Assembly: GCA_002392545.1 (NCBI GenBank)
Contig: DGHF01000013.1
Coordinates: 1 to 17,577 of the forward strand
Direction: 5' to 3'
DNA length: 17,577 nucleotides
Source of the DNA: Ruminococcus sp. UBA3855
GTDB lineage: Bacteria; Bacillota; Clostridia; Oscillospirales; Ruminococcaceae
Below, one piece after another: positions 5,648 to 12,627 of this stretch. The notes beneath the pieces are model-generated. The model did no database searches. It saw only the letters and a list, made by a program, of their open reading frames with translations, and was not told the origin of the DNA. The first letter of the stretch is position 1. Each line of letters opens with the position of its first letter. The position numbers and the translations under genes are program-made.

Positions 5648-5678
5648 AAATGCCCTTCGTTCAAGGAGGGCATTTTTT
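5648..5678 (+). terminator. Intrinsic terminator after the surface-protein gene
   Basis: AAATGCCCTTC (5648-5658) and GGAGGGCATTT (5665-5675) form an 11-bp stem with one G-U pair and a 6-nt loop, followed by T's to 5678. The next start codon is only 28 nt further on with no visible promoter between, so this terminator is probably partial. Confidence 0.88.
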
Positions 5679-5706
5679 GATATTACTATCAAGGAGTGAA
5701 TGAAAC

Positions 5707-6597
5707 GTGAAAAAATATTCTTACATTCTGCCTTTTCTGCTTTCCCTCGTTCTGACCGGATGCGGAGAAAATACAGCGAATTCCTCTTCGGAAATGCCGG
5801 ATTCTTCCCCCGTCGCTCAGGAAGTCACTGCTTCCCCTGAAACAGATGCTCCCACTGAACCCCCTACCAATGCCCCATTGGCGGAGGGCGACATCAATTC
5901 CGTCACATTTGACGAAGTCGGCACGGAAATTGCTGCTGTTATCAATGATGATGATACCGCCGTAGAGGGTACACTTTCCATTGAAACCATTGACGGAAAC
6001 AACCTCCTCAAATTCACAGATACTTCCACCACTGCTGAAAACCTTGAAACTGCCGTTCAGAAAATCCGTTTCAATGTCGGTGCACTGCTTGCCCCTGAAC
6101 AGCTTTCACAGGTTCGGAGCATTGCATTTGACCTCTATGCAGAAGCGAAAGACAATCTTTTCGTCAATGACGACGGCGATAATATGGAAGTCGCAGGCTG
6201 GATTGGAGGCGGAGGCGGTTCAATCGTTGCTGACGGAAACTGGTACGGCTTTGCAGATTTTTCCGGCTCAGGTTTGCAGGAATATAATTTAAAGCGTTCA
6301 GATGCTTGTCATGTGACGTTTAAATTTTTGCTTGCATCCTCTGGAAAATGCTGGGACGAAACCGTCGAGGATGTCAATTTTCTGGTGATGCGCTGGGGAA
6401 TGCAGAATATTTCAGATATTTACATTGATAATCTCACATTCTTTGATGAAGAAGGAAATTCCATCCCTCTCACCCTCTCCCCTGTCACCGATTCCGAACC
6501 TGAACCCCATGAAACTGACGAAATTTCTGACTCTGACCCCGAAATCGTGGAAAATGACGAAACTCCCGAACCTGCAACGGAGGAGGACGAAGAATGA
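5707..6597 (+). CDS. Lipoprotein with a CBM/galactose-binding-like domain
   Basis: A 296-residue lipoprotein starting with GTG (AAGGAG lies 10 nt upstream). The signal has lipobox LTGC, with Cys19 as the lipidation site. A Ser/Thr/Pro-rich linker (ETDAPTEPPTNAP, resembling the linker of the preceding surface protein) leads to a domain at about residues 62-255 with VTFDEVGTEIAA, RSIAFDLYAEA, a Gly-rich WIGGGGGS and DIYIDNLTFFDEEGN. The last motif and the beta-strand rhythm resemble carbohydrate-binding modules of the galactose-binding-like beta-sandwich fold; this is a resemblance, not a family assignment. The last 40 residues are an acidic Glu/Asp/Pro tail. Its TGA overlaps the next ATG by four bases, so the two are translationally coupled. 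Confidence 0.8.
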   Translation: MKKYSYILPFLLSLVLTGCGENTANSSSEMPDSSPVAQEVTASPETDAPTEPPTNAPLAEGDINSVTFDEVGTEIAAVINDDDTAVEGTLSIETIDGNNLLKFTDTSTTAENLETAVQKIRFNVGALLAPEQLSQVRSIAFDLYAEAKDNLFVNDDGDNMEVAGWIGGGGGSIVADGNWYGFADFSGSGLQEYNLKRSDACHVTFKFLLASSGKCWDETVEDVNFLVMRWGMQNISDIYIDNLTFFDEEGNSIPLTLSPVTDSEPEPHETDEISDSDPEIVENDETPEPATEEDEE

Positions 6598-7253
6598 AAA
6601 AAATCACTGCACTTTTTCTCATCATGGTGATGCTTTCCAGCGTGTTCACCGCCTGCGGAAACGTCTCACAGACCTATGCAAGCTATGTGCAAGCAGTCAT
6701 GGACTGCACCTACCACGGCGACACGGCGCAATATATCGCCCTCACCAATGCCACTGAACAGCAAGCACAGATGGTGTATCAGACGGAAATTCATTCCGTG
6801 GTATCGCTCATCTGTCAGAAATTCGATGTTGATATGAATTATGTTTCTGATGCCATCTATGAAGAATACGCCGATTTTGCCAGAAGGCTTCTCAGTCAGA
6901 TTGAATACAAAGCCGAACCCAGCATTAAAGCCAACGGCGTTTATCAGGTCACATTGACAGCGAAACCTCCGGTTTTCTGGGAAACTGCCTTTACTTATGT
7001 CGAAAATGCCTATGTTTCCGAATATCTCCCGAAATTTGCTAAAATTCCGGAAAACGATTCCACCCGATACGGTGCGGAAATGACCAACTGGAGTAAAAAA
7101 GTGGTGACTGTCCTCAATGAGCATTTCTCCGAAATCACTTTTCAGGATACTAAATACACCATCATCCAGATTCAGCCCGATTCCCTCGGACGCTATAACA
7201 TCTCTGAACAAAAATGGAGAGCTGTTGACCGTTTTCTGCTTGGTCTGGATTGA
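6594..7253 (+). CDS. Lipoprotein of unknown function
   Basis: A 219-residue lipoprotein. The N-terminus MKKITALFLIMVMLSSVFTAC contains lipobox FTAC, with Cys21 as the lipidation site. The mature part is mostly helical (VQAVMDCTYHGDTAQYIALT, IYEEYADFARRLLSQIEYKA), with a central YQVTLTAKPPVFWE strand region and a C-terminal IQIQPDSLGRYNISEQKW. I recognise no family with certainty; small clostridial lipoproteins with this layout are usually annotated as hypothetical. It overlaps the preceding lipoprotein gene by 4 nt (ATGA) and is followed directly by a strong terminator, so the two form one operon and probably act together at the outer face of the membrane. Confidence 0.78.
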   Translation: MKKITALFLIMVMLSSVFTACGNVSQTYASYVQAVMDCTYHGDTAQYIALTNATEQQAQMVYQTEIHSVVSLICQKFDVDMNYVSDAIYEEYADFARRLLSQIEYKAEPSIKANGVYQVTLTAKPPVFWETAFTYVENAYVSEYLPKFAKIPENDSTRYGAEMTNWSKKVVTVLNEHFSEITFQDTKYTIIQIQPDSLGRYNISEQKWRAVDRFLLGLD

Positions 7254-7283
7254 AAAAAGCCCCCTCATTGCAGGGGGCTTTTT
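7254..7283. terminator. Strong intrinsic terminator after the lipoprotein operon
   Basis: AAAAAGCCCCCT (7254-7265) and AGGGGGCTTTTT (7272-7283) form a perfect 12-bp stem with a 6-nt loop, starting at the base after the lipoprotein stop codon. Because of the A5/T5 ends it should also work for minus-strand transcripts that pass the terminator at 7291-7321. Confidence 0.95.
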
Positions 7284-7290
7284 GATTGAT

Positions 7291-7321
7291 AAAAAAGGTG
7301 GCGAACCGGAAAGGCTCGCCA
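7291..7321 (-). terminator. Intrinsic terminator of the candidate small RNA
   Basis: On the minus strand TGGCGAGCC (7321-7313) and GGTTCGCCA (7307-7299) form a 9-bp stem with one G-U pair around the loop UUUCC, followed by CC and six T's (7296-7291). Transcripts of the darA-holB-ricT operon may also end here or at 7254-7283, because no hairpin is seen between 7385 and 7449. Confidence 0.85.
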
Positions 7322-7349
7322 AAAATAATAAGGATGTAGGATTTATGAT
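7291..7349 (-). ncRNA. Candidate small RNA (about 59 nt)
   Basis: A perfect promoter at 7356-7384 points leftward and is followed, about 28 nt after the predicted start (near 7349), by an intrinsic terminator at 7291-7321. The enclosed RNA has no start codon with a ribosome binding site. Its 5' half (about 7322-7349) is AU-rich and looks unstructured, with AUCCU and UCCUU, which can pair with the AGGA/AAGGA of ribosome binding sites. Its 3' half is the hairpin plus a U-tail, the usual layout of a short trans-acting sRNA. It is separate from the ricT operon, whose stop is 66 nt upstream of the promoter. Readthrough would end at the second hairpin (7254-7283), giving a longer form of about 95 nt. 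No match to a known RNA family was recognised. Confidence 0.6.
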
Positions 7350-7355
7350 GACTAT

Positions 7356-7384
7356 ATTATAACAGATTTTTACCGGATTGTCAA
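7356..7384 (-). promoter_or_regulatory. Perfect sigma-A promoter of the candidate small RNA
   Basis: On the minus strand TTGACA (7384-7379), 17 nt, TATAAT (7361-7356). Both hexamers are exact consensus and the spacing is optimal, as good as the tRNA-Gln promoter in this window, so strong constitutive transcription is expected. Confidence 0.92.
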
Positions 7385-7449
7385 GAATTTTGTCATAACT
7401 TTGTATGATTGGCTAAATATTGAATTTTGAATTGTACAAGATGCATAAA

Positions 7450-8313
7450 TTATTTACCTTCTAATTTTTTCAGGCTCTTGTCTTCCTTGATAACTCTTCC
7501 CTTTCCCTTCTGCAAAACTTCCACTTCGGTTCTGTCGACAGTATAGGGCATATCTTCCTCTTTTTCGGGACGAATGCGGAGTTTTCCAGTGATTAAATTG
7601 GCATCCTCAACCCGACCTTTTCCCTGCGGAGTTTTCACCAGTGAACCGATTCTGGGAGTGATTTTCTGGAGTTCCTCATAAACAGATTGTTCATGTTTGA
7701 GACAGCACATCAACCGCCCGCAAGTTCCGGAAATTTTTGTCGGATTCAGGGAAAGCCCCTGTTCTTTTGCCATTTTGATGGATACTGGCTGAAAATCGCC
7801 TAAATATCCATGACAACAGAATTCCCGTCCGCAAACGCCTAACCCCCCGAACATTTTCGCCTCATCTCTGACACCAATCTGACGGAGTTCAATTCTCATG
7901 CGGAATATAGATGCCAAATCCTTGACAAGTTCACGGAAATCAACCCTTGTTTCCGCTGTAAAATAGAACAATAATTTTGAATTATCAAACGCACAGGAAA
8001 CATCTACAAGCTTCATGTCCAGTTTCCGCTGTTCAATTTTCTGTTCGCAGACCTGAAATGCACGTTTTTCCCTCTGTTGGTTTTGTTCCACGTGCGCCAT
8101 GTCTTCGGCGGTCATAATGCGGACGACATTTTTCAGGGGCGAAACAACGGAATCGTCACTGATTTCCTTGTTTGCAAGGGCAATTTCTCCGCATTCCAGC
8201 CCCTTGGAAGTCTCAACGATTACCTTTGTCCCCATGGGCAATTTCAGCCCGTTTGGTGCAAAATAATATACTTTCGCAGAGTTCTGAAAACGAACTCCCA
8301 CAATTTCAGTCAT
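7450..8313 (-). CDS. ricT: RicT/YaaT, PSP1-domain regulator of the Ric complex
   Basis: A 287-residue member of the PSP1/YaaT family. The characteristic core KDLASIFRMRIELRQIGVRD (131-150) leads into the two Cys clusters: CGREFCC (Cys161, 166, 167) and, after KMAKEQGLSLNPTKISG, CGRLMCC (Cys198, 203, 204). In Bacillus subtilis RicT joins RicA and RicF in a 4Fe-4S-binding complex that works with RNase Y in mRNA maturation and affects sporulation and competence (family knowledge). The start is ATG at 8311-8313 because an AAAGGAAAGG run lies just upstream and MTEIVGVRF matches the family N-terminus; a GTG at 8346 would overlap holB. It is the last gene of the darA-holB-ricT operon. Confidence 0.95.
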   Translation of the reverse strand: MTEIVGVRFQNSAKVYYFAPNGLKLPMGTKVIVETSKGLECGEIALANKEISDDSVVSPLKNVVRIMTAEDMAHVEQNQQREKRAFQVCEQKIEQRKLDMKLVDVSCAFDNSKLLFYFTAETRVDFRELVKDLASIFRMRIELRQIGVRDEAKMFGGLGVCGREFCCHGYLGDFQPVSIKMAKEQGLSLNPTKISGTCGRLMCCLKHEQSVYEELQKITPRIGSLVKTPQGKGRVEDANLITGKLRIRPEKEEDMPYTVDRTEVEVLQKGKGRVIKEDKSLKKLEGK

Positions 8314-8342
8314 AGCCTTTCCTTTCTGCCTTTCGGCGGTCA

Positions 8343-9302
8343 TCACGACAGGAGCGAACCTCCTAAAGATGCAAGAACCAGCTTCACACTGACATTCGCC
8401 TGCAATGCATTGTAAGCGGTTCGTACTGCTTCATGCATCCGCTGGAAACTGCTCAAAGTCAGCACAGCTGAAAGCCGTTCAGCACTGGTTTTATCGCATC
8501 CCATCCGGTCACACTGTCCGTATTTCATTATAATGGCATCCCTCAGCTGAATATCAAAATATTCTAATAATACAGCTGTTTTCTGCCTGTCTTTTTCAAA
8601 TTGTGCCAGAATCCGCAATACTTCATAATGCCGTCTTGCGGAAACGGCATCTGTGAGCATTGCCGTTTGTCGGGTGAGTTCCTGCATTTCTTCATTTTCG
8701 AGCCAGTCCAGACACTTCCCGATATTGCCCCCGCAGACCTGAACGGCACGTTCTGCCTCTGCCGGAGGGCATTCATGCTCCTGTGTGAGAGCCTGAAAAC
8801 ATTCCTCTGCCGTACACGGACGGACGGCGAAAAGCATCATTCGTGAAAGCATCGTATCCAGAAATACATTTTTCTGCACTGCCGTGAACATCAGAAGAAC
8901 GTGTTCCGGCGGTTCTTCGGTCAGTTTCAGGAGGGTATTCTGTGACCGTGAGTCGATGTTGTCGCAGTCTGCAAAAAGATATATTTTCCGGCTTCCGTCG
9001 TTGGGGGCAATGACCGCATCCCGACACACATTCCGGACAGTCTCGACTGAAAAGCCGTTCTTTTTTCCGCTGTGTTCCACGTGGATATAATCCGGATGAA
9101 TTCCCTTCCGCATTTTCCGGCATGACGGACAATTCCCACATGGGGCATGTTCTCCGGTGCAAAGTGCCGTCATTGCCAGATAGTCAGCGATTGTCTTTCG
9201 TCCTGTGCCCTTTTCGCCGTAAATCAGACAGGCATGAGGGAGATGTTCACGCTCCGCCATTTTCTGAATCAACTGCAATACTGCATCATTGCCATAAATC
9301 AT
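8343..9302 (-). CDS. holB: DNA polymerase III clamp loader subunit delta'
   Basis: A 319-residue AAA+ family protein. The P-loop region GEKGTGRKT is at 29-37, the zinc-binding Cys set is C48 and C55-x2-C58-x2-C61, and the family signature LLKLTEEPPEH is at 124-134. The sensor-1 region reads LSRM where many homologues have SRC. Delta' works with delta and tau/gamma to load the beta clamp at the replication fork. The ATG overlaps the darA stop by four bases (ATGA) with a weakly placed AAAGG upstream, so translational coupling to darA is likely. Length and motif order match Firmicute HolB. Confidence 0.95.
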   Translation of the reverse strand: MIYGNDAVLQLIQKMAEREHLPHACLIYGEKGTGRKTIADYLAMTALCTGEHAPCGNCPSCRKMRKGIHPDYIHVEHSGKKNGFSVETVRNVCRDAVIAPNDGSRKIYLFADCDNIDSRSQNTLLKLTEEPPEHVLLMFTAVQKNVFLDTMLSRMMLFAVRPCTAEECFQALTQEHECPPAEAERAVQVCGGNIGKCLDWLENEEMQELTRQTAMLTDAVSARRHYEVLRILAQFEKDRQKTAVLLEYFDIQLRDAIIMKYGQCDRMGCDKTSAERLSAVLTLSSFQRMHEAVRTAYNALQANVSVKLVLASLGGSLLS

Positions 9303-9610
9303 AATTTTTCGAACCTTTCAACATCCGTCACGAAAACAGTCGCTCCGCCCACTTCCACTTCAACAGGAAAATTCATATCTGGTGAAGAAGATGCCGGAAC
9401 AAACTTTTTCCGTTTGTGGCTTTTTTGTTTGATAATATTGATGACTTCATCCACACGCTCATTTTCCACGCACGTCAGAAAAGTGGTATTTCCTGCGCTC
9501 AGAAATGAGCCGGTGGAAGCTAATTTTGTCGCAAAAAATCCGGCTTTCATCAGTGCTTTGGATACTGCCAGACTGTCGTCACCGTTCACAATTGCAAATA
9601 TCAGTTTCAT
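9299..9610 (-). CDS. darA: Cyclic-di-AMP-binding PII-like protein DarA/PstA (YaaQ)
   Basis: A 103-residue PII-like signal receptor. Hallmarks are ATKLASTGSFLSAGNTTFL (residues 27-45) and PVEVEVGGATVFV near the C-terminus, both conserved in DarA/PstA proteins that bind c-di-AMP as trimers in Bacillus, Staphylococcus and Listeria (family knowledge). The Gly/Thr positions of the first motif line the nucleotide pocket in those structures. AAAGGGG lies 8 nt upstream of the ATG and a strong promoter lies about 40 nt upstream, so this is the operon's first gene. In Bacillus the order is tmk-yaaQ-yaaR-holB-yaaT; tmk and yaaR are absent here. Confidence 0.95.
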   Translation of the reverse strand: MKLIFAIVNGDDSLAVSKALMKAGFFATKLASTGSFLSAGNTTFLTCVENERVDEVINIIKQKSHKRKKFVPASSSPDMNFPVEVEVGGATVFVTDVERFEKL

Positions 9611-9649
9611 GAAAGTTTCCCCTTTCCGGAAATCCGGTAATACTAGTTT

Positions 9650-9678
9650 ATTATACCATATTTTGAATCAAATTGCAA
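9650..9678 (-). promoter_or_regulatory. Sigma-A promoter of the darA-holB-ricT operon
   Basis: On the minus strand TTGCAA (9678-9673), 17 nt, TATAAT (9655-9650). It lies just 15 bp beyond the T-tract of the rplQ terminator, so the operon is insulated from ribosomal transcription only by that terminator. Confidence 0.85.
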
Positions 9679-9692
9679 TGCTTTTTTGGAAA

Positions 9693-9720
9693 TAAAAAAG
9701 CTCCCACGGATGGGAGCTTT
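9693..9720 (-). terminator. Intrinsic terminator of the ribosomal protein operon
   Basis: On the minus strand AAAGCTCCCA (9720-9711) and TGGGAGCTTT (9706-9697) form a 10-bp stem with a UCCG loop, followed by further T's. It lies 18 bp after the rplQ stop codon. Confidence 0.94.
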
Positions 9721-9737
9721 GAAAATCAATTTCAGAA

Positions 9738-10082
9738 TCAGTCAACCAGCTTGATGATTGCCATTTCAGCAGCATCACCACGGCGAGGGCCAATCTTGAT
9801 AATCTGTGTGTAACCGCCCTTGCGGTCTGCATACTTCGGAGCGATGTCATCAAAGAGTTTCTTTGCAACATCTTCCTTAGTGATATAGGAATATACCTGA
9901 CGCTTGCTGTGCAGGTCTGTATTTTTGCCCAGTGTAATCATCTTTTCAGCCACGCTGCGAACTTCCTTTGCTCTGGTCAGAGTGGTTTCAATCTGACCTT
10001 TTTCAAGCAGGTATGTTACCATAGCTCTGAGCATAGCAGTTCTGTGAGCAGTGGTTCTGCCCAGTTTTCTCGTACCCGGCAT
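9738..10082 (-). CDS. rplQ: 50S ribosomal protein L17
   Basis: A 114-residue L17 of standard bacterial length. It opens with the family signature GTRKLGRTTAHRTAMLRAMV, contains ITLGKNTDLHSKRQ and closes with RRGDAAEMAIIKLVD. It binds 23S rRNA domains on the large subunit. GGAGTGAATTACA precedes the ATG. It is the last gene of the operon and is separated from rpoA by an 84-nt gap that folds into a strong hairpin, unlike the tight spacing of most other genes here. Confidence 0.97.
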   Translation of the reverse strand: MPGTRKLGRTTAHRTAMLRAMVTYLLEKGQIETTLTRAKEVRSVAEKMITLGKNTDLHSKRQVYSYITKEDVAKKLFDDIAPKYADRKGGYTQIIKIGPRRGDAAEMAIIKLVD

Positions 10083-10104
10083 TGTAATTCACTCCTTTTC
10101 TCAT

Positions 10105-10143
10105 CCGACCGGACGAACCCTTTCAGGGGGTATCGTCTGTCGG
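10105..10143 (-). other. Structured hairpin in the rpoA-rplQ intergenic region
   Basis: Three stacked helices with small internal loops: CCGAC/GTCGG (10105-10109 with 10139-10143), GACG/CGTC (10112-10115 with 10134-10137) and ACCC/GGGT (10117-10120 with 10128-10131), around a 7-nt loop. It ends about 22 nt before the L17 ATG, on its upstream side. No T-tract follows, so it is not a simple terminator. It may be a processing or autoregulatory site. Confidence 0.6.
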
Positions 10144-10166
10144 GTAAAATCTCAAATCTGAATGCG

Positions 10167-11129
10167 TTATCTCAAATCATCCTCAGAGGAGAGGTCAAAG
10201 CCCAGAGACTGGAGCTTTTCTCTGACTTCATCAAAGGACTTTTTACCGAGGTTACGCACCTTCATCATTTCTTCTTCGGACTTATTGATTAAGTCGTCAA
10301 CAGTATTGATTCCGGCACGTTTCAAGCAATTGAAAGAACGTACCGACAAGTCAAGTTCCTCAATGGTCATCTCAAGGATTTTTTCCTTGCCTTTATCATC
10401 CTTTTCAACAAGAACCTCAGGAATACTTGCTTCGTCGGAAAGGTCAACGAAGAGTCTCAGATGCTCGTTGAGGAGATTGGCTGCCTGTGACAAAGCTTCC
10501 TTTGCGGAGATAGTACCATCAGTCCATACCTCCATGGTGAGCTTGTCATAGTCGGTGACCTGTCCGAGACGTGTATTCTCTACAGTATAGTTCACCTTTA
10601 AAACAGGAGTATAAATGCTGTCTACGGCAATTACATCAATCGGGATATCAGCCGTCTGCTGCTTGTTACGCTCCGCAGAAACATAGCCTCTGCCACGGTC
10701 AATGGTAATCTCCATGTGAAGTTTTGCATCCTTCCCCAGAGTAGCGATATGCATACCGGGGTTGAGAATTGTAACCTCAGAATCTGCTTCAATATCGCTT
10801 GCAGTGACCTCACATTCGCCCTCTGCATTGATGAGCAGTGTCTTTGGTCCTTCGCCGTAGAGCTTTGCGGTCAGCCCCTTGAGACTCAGAATAATTTCTG
10901 TCACATCCTCTTTCACACCCGGAATTGTGGAAAGCTCATGATGCACTCCGTCAATCTTTACAAAATTGACTGCAACACCAGGGATAGAAGAAAGAAGTAC
11001 ACGTCTGAGGCTGTTGCCAAGGGTTGTGCCATAGCCTCGCTCCAGTGGAGAGAGAACAAACTTGCCATACTTTCCGTCAGGTCTTAAATCTTCGGGAACA
11101 ATTTCCGGCTTCTGAATAATTTCAAGCAT
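10167..11129 (-). CDS. rpoA: RNA polymerase alpha subunit
   Basis: A 320-residue alpha subunit of full length. The N-terminal dimerisation domain (about 1-230) contains YGKFVLSPLERGYGTTLGNS and LRRVLLSSIPG, which contact beta and the alpha partner. A flexible acidic linker (about 231-250) leads to the C-terminal domain with LDLSVRSFNCLKRAGINTVD and LGKKSFDEVREKL, the helix-hairpin-helix surface that binds UP elements and activators. AGGAGGGTTTAT precedes the ATG. It lies 65 nt downstream of rpsD in the operon. Confidence 0.98.
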   Translation of the reverse strand: MLEIIQKPEIVPEDLRPDGKYGKFVLSPLERGYGTTLGNSLRRVLLSSIPGVAVNFVKIDGVHHELSTIPGVKEDVTEIILSLKGLTAKLYGEGPKTLLINAEGECEVTASDIEADSEVTILNPGMHIATLGKDAKLHMEITIDRGRGYVSAERNKQQTADIPIDVIAVDSIYTPVLKVNYTVENTRLGQVTDYDKLTMEVWTDGTISAKEALSQAANLLNEHLRLFVDLSDEASIPEVLVEKDDKGKEKILEMTIEELDLSVRSFNCLKRAGINTVDDLINKSEEEMMKVRNLGKKSFDEVREKLQSLGFDLSSEDDLR

Positions 11130-11194
11130 ATAAACCCTCCTATTTCGTAATTACTTTGTATCGTGAATTGTGCACCCTCACAAGCAATTACGGA

Positions 11195-11791
11195 TTACTT
11201 GGAGTACAGCTCGACAATCAGGTGTGTTTCTGTCTCGTAATCAATGTCCGAAGGATTCGGCAGTCTGTTGACTGTTGCGGAGAAAGCATCTCTGTTGACA
11301 TCCAGCCAAGTGGGAGTAATTCTGCCCTTTGTCTGTTCTGCAACATCCTTGAACTTTGCACTGGTTCTGCTCTTTTCGTCAACGGCAATCACATCGCCAA
11401 CAGATACACGATAAGAAGGAATATCTACTCTCTTACCATTGATAGTGAAATGACCATGAGTTACCAGCTGTCTGGCTTCACGTCTGGTCAGTGCCATACC
11501 CATACGGAATGCAACGTTATCAAGACGAGATTCCAGCAAAGTAATCAGATTGTCACCGGCTTTGCCTTCCATCTTTTCAGCGAGTTCAAAATAGTGACGG
11601 AAAGGCTTTTCCATCATGCCATAGATGAACTTGAGCTTCTGCTTTTCCTTGAGCTGAGTACCGTATTCAGAAACCTTCTTACGGTTGTTAGCGTTGGGGT
11701 TGCGGTTGGACTGTTTGTTAATCCCCATAACCATGGGAGAGATACCAAGGTATCTGCATCTTTTCAAAATCGGGTCTTTATTTACTGCCAT
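11195..11791 (-). CDS. rpsD: 30S ribosomal protein S4
   Basis: A 198-residue S4. The S4 RNA-binding domain is clear: SRLDNVAFRMGMALTRREAR, then QLVTHGHFTINGKRVDIPSY. The N-terminus MAVNKDPILKRCRYLGISP lacks the four-Cys zinc finger found in many S4 proteins, so this is a zinc-free form. S4 nucleates 30S assembly by binding the 5' domain of 16S rRNA, and in several bacteria represses its own operon. GGAGGTG lies 8 nt upstream of the ATG. It directly follows rpsK. Confidence 0.97.
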   Translation of the reverse strand: MAVNKDPILKRCRYLGISPMVMGINKQSNRNPNANNRKKVSEYGTQLKEKQKLKFIYGMMEKPFRHYFELAEKMEGKAGDNLITLLESRLDNVAFRMGMALTRREARQLVTHGHFTINGKRVDIPSYRVSVGDVIAVDEKSRTSAKFKDVAEQTKGRITPTWLDVNRDAFSATVNRLPNPSDIDYETETHLIVELYSK

Positions 11792-11809
11792 AACACATAC
11801 ACCTCCAAA

Positions 11810-12211
11810 TTAGACACGGCGTCTCTTAGGCGGACGGCAACCATTATGCGGAATTGGTGTAACATCCTTAATCATGCGAACTTCCAGACCAACAGTCTGA
11901 AGTGCACGGATAGCAGCTTCACGACCACTTCCCGGACCTTTTACGTAAACTTCAACAGTCTTCAGACCATGTTCCATTGCAGCCTTTGCAGCAGTTTCAG
12001 CAGCTGTCTGCGCAGCGAACGGAGTGGACTTTCTCGAACCACGGAAACCAAGTCCGCCAGCGGATGCCCATGAAATGGCATTGCCCTGTGTGTCGGTAAT
12101 CGTCACAATTGTATTATTAAATGTGGACTGAATATGCACTGCACCGCTTTCGATATTCTTGCGCTCTCTGCGGCGGCGTACAGTCGTAACCTTTTTCTTC
12201 TGCTGTGCCAA
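11810..12211 (-). CDS. rpsK: 30S ribosomal protein S11
   Basis: A 133-residue S11. Signatures are VHIQSTFNNTIVTITDTQGN, ISWASAGGLGFRGSRKSTPF and the C-terminal PHNGCRPPKRRRV. It sits on the 30S platform near the mRNA exit. The start is TTG at 12209-12211: GGAGGG lies 10 nt upstream, and an in-frame TAA a few codons earlier excludes any longer form. TTG is an unusual choice for an abundant ribosomal protein and may lower or couple its translation to rpsM, which ends 15 nt upstream. Confidence 0.97.
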   Translation of the reverse strand: MAQQKKKVTTVRRRRERKNIESGAVHIQSTFNNTIVTITDTQGNAISWASAGGLGFRGSRKSTPFAAQTAAETAAKAAMEHGLKTVEVYVKGPGSGREAAIRALQTVGLEVRMIKDVTPIPHNGCRPPKRRRV

Positions 12212-12226
12212 AAGAATTCGCCCTCC

Positions 12227-12595
12227 TTACTTCTTCTTGTTAGCGATAGTCTTAGCCGGTCCTTTGCGGGTTCTTGCGTTTGTCTTAGTACGCTGACCTC
12301 TTACCGGAAGACCCTTTCTATGACGGACACCACGATAGCAGCCGATTTCTACCAGTCTCTTGATGTTCAAAGCAACTTCACGACGAAGGTCGCCTTCAAC
12401 GGTCAGATGCTGGTCGATATAATCACGCAGTTTTGCAACGTCCTGTTCTGTCAAATCCTTCACTCTGGTATCCGGATTGATGCCGGTAGCATCCAGAATC
12501 TTGTCAGCAGTCGGACGACCAATACCATAGATATAAGTCAGACCAATCTGCACTCTCTTTTCCTTGGGAAGGTCAACACCTGAAATTCTAGCCAT
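12227..12595 (-). CDS. rpsM: 30S ribosomal protein S13
   Basis: A 122-residue S13 of normal length. It starts MARISGVDLPKEKRVQIGLT, has the helix-hairpin-helix YIYGIGRPTADKIL near residue 22, and ends with the basic tail GCYRGVRHRKGLPVRGQRTK followed by TNARTRKG. It forms part of the 30S head and bridges to the 50S subunit and P-site tRNA. GGAGGTG precedes the ATG. First of the alpha-operon-type block rpsM-rpsK-rpsD-rpoA-rplQ. Confidence 0.98.
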   Translation of the reverse strand: MARISGVDLPKEKRVQIGLTYIYGIGRPTADKILDATGINPDTRVKDLTEQDVAKLRDYIDQHLTVEGDLRREVALNIKRLVEIGCYRGVRHRKGLPVRGQRTKTNARTRKGPAKTIANKKK

Positions 12596-12627
12596 TGTTT
12601 GAATTCACCTCCAATGCTTACAGGGGA

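Noticed and set aside
5189..5692. Minus-strand frame of 167 codons opposite the surface-protein linker
   Set aside because: A Val/Ala low-complexity mirror of the Thr/Ala repeat codons, and it crosses the plus-strand terminator.
6666..7322. Open minus-strand frame of 218 codons opposite the second lipoprotein
   Set aside because: It is antisense to a gene with a lipobox, coupling to its neighbour and its own terminator; it would run through the terminator hairpin and has no ribosome binding site or recognisable motif.
11130..11194. Possible S4-binding leader between rpsD and rpoA
   Set aside because: Only a weak imperfect stem (AATTGTG with CACAAGCAATT) is visible, not enough to call a regulatory structure.
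11156..12073. Plus-strand frame of 305 codons opposite rpsD and rpsK
   Set aside because: It covers two unmistakable ribosomal protein genes on the other strand; the translation is Cys/Ser/Asn-rich without any domain.
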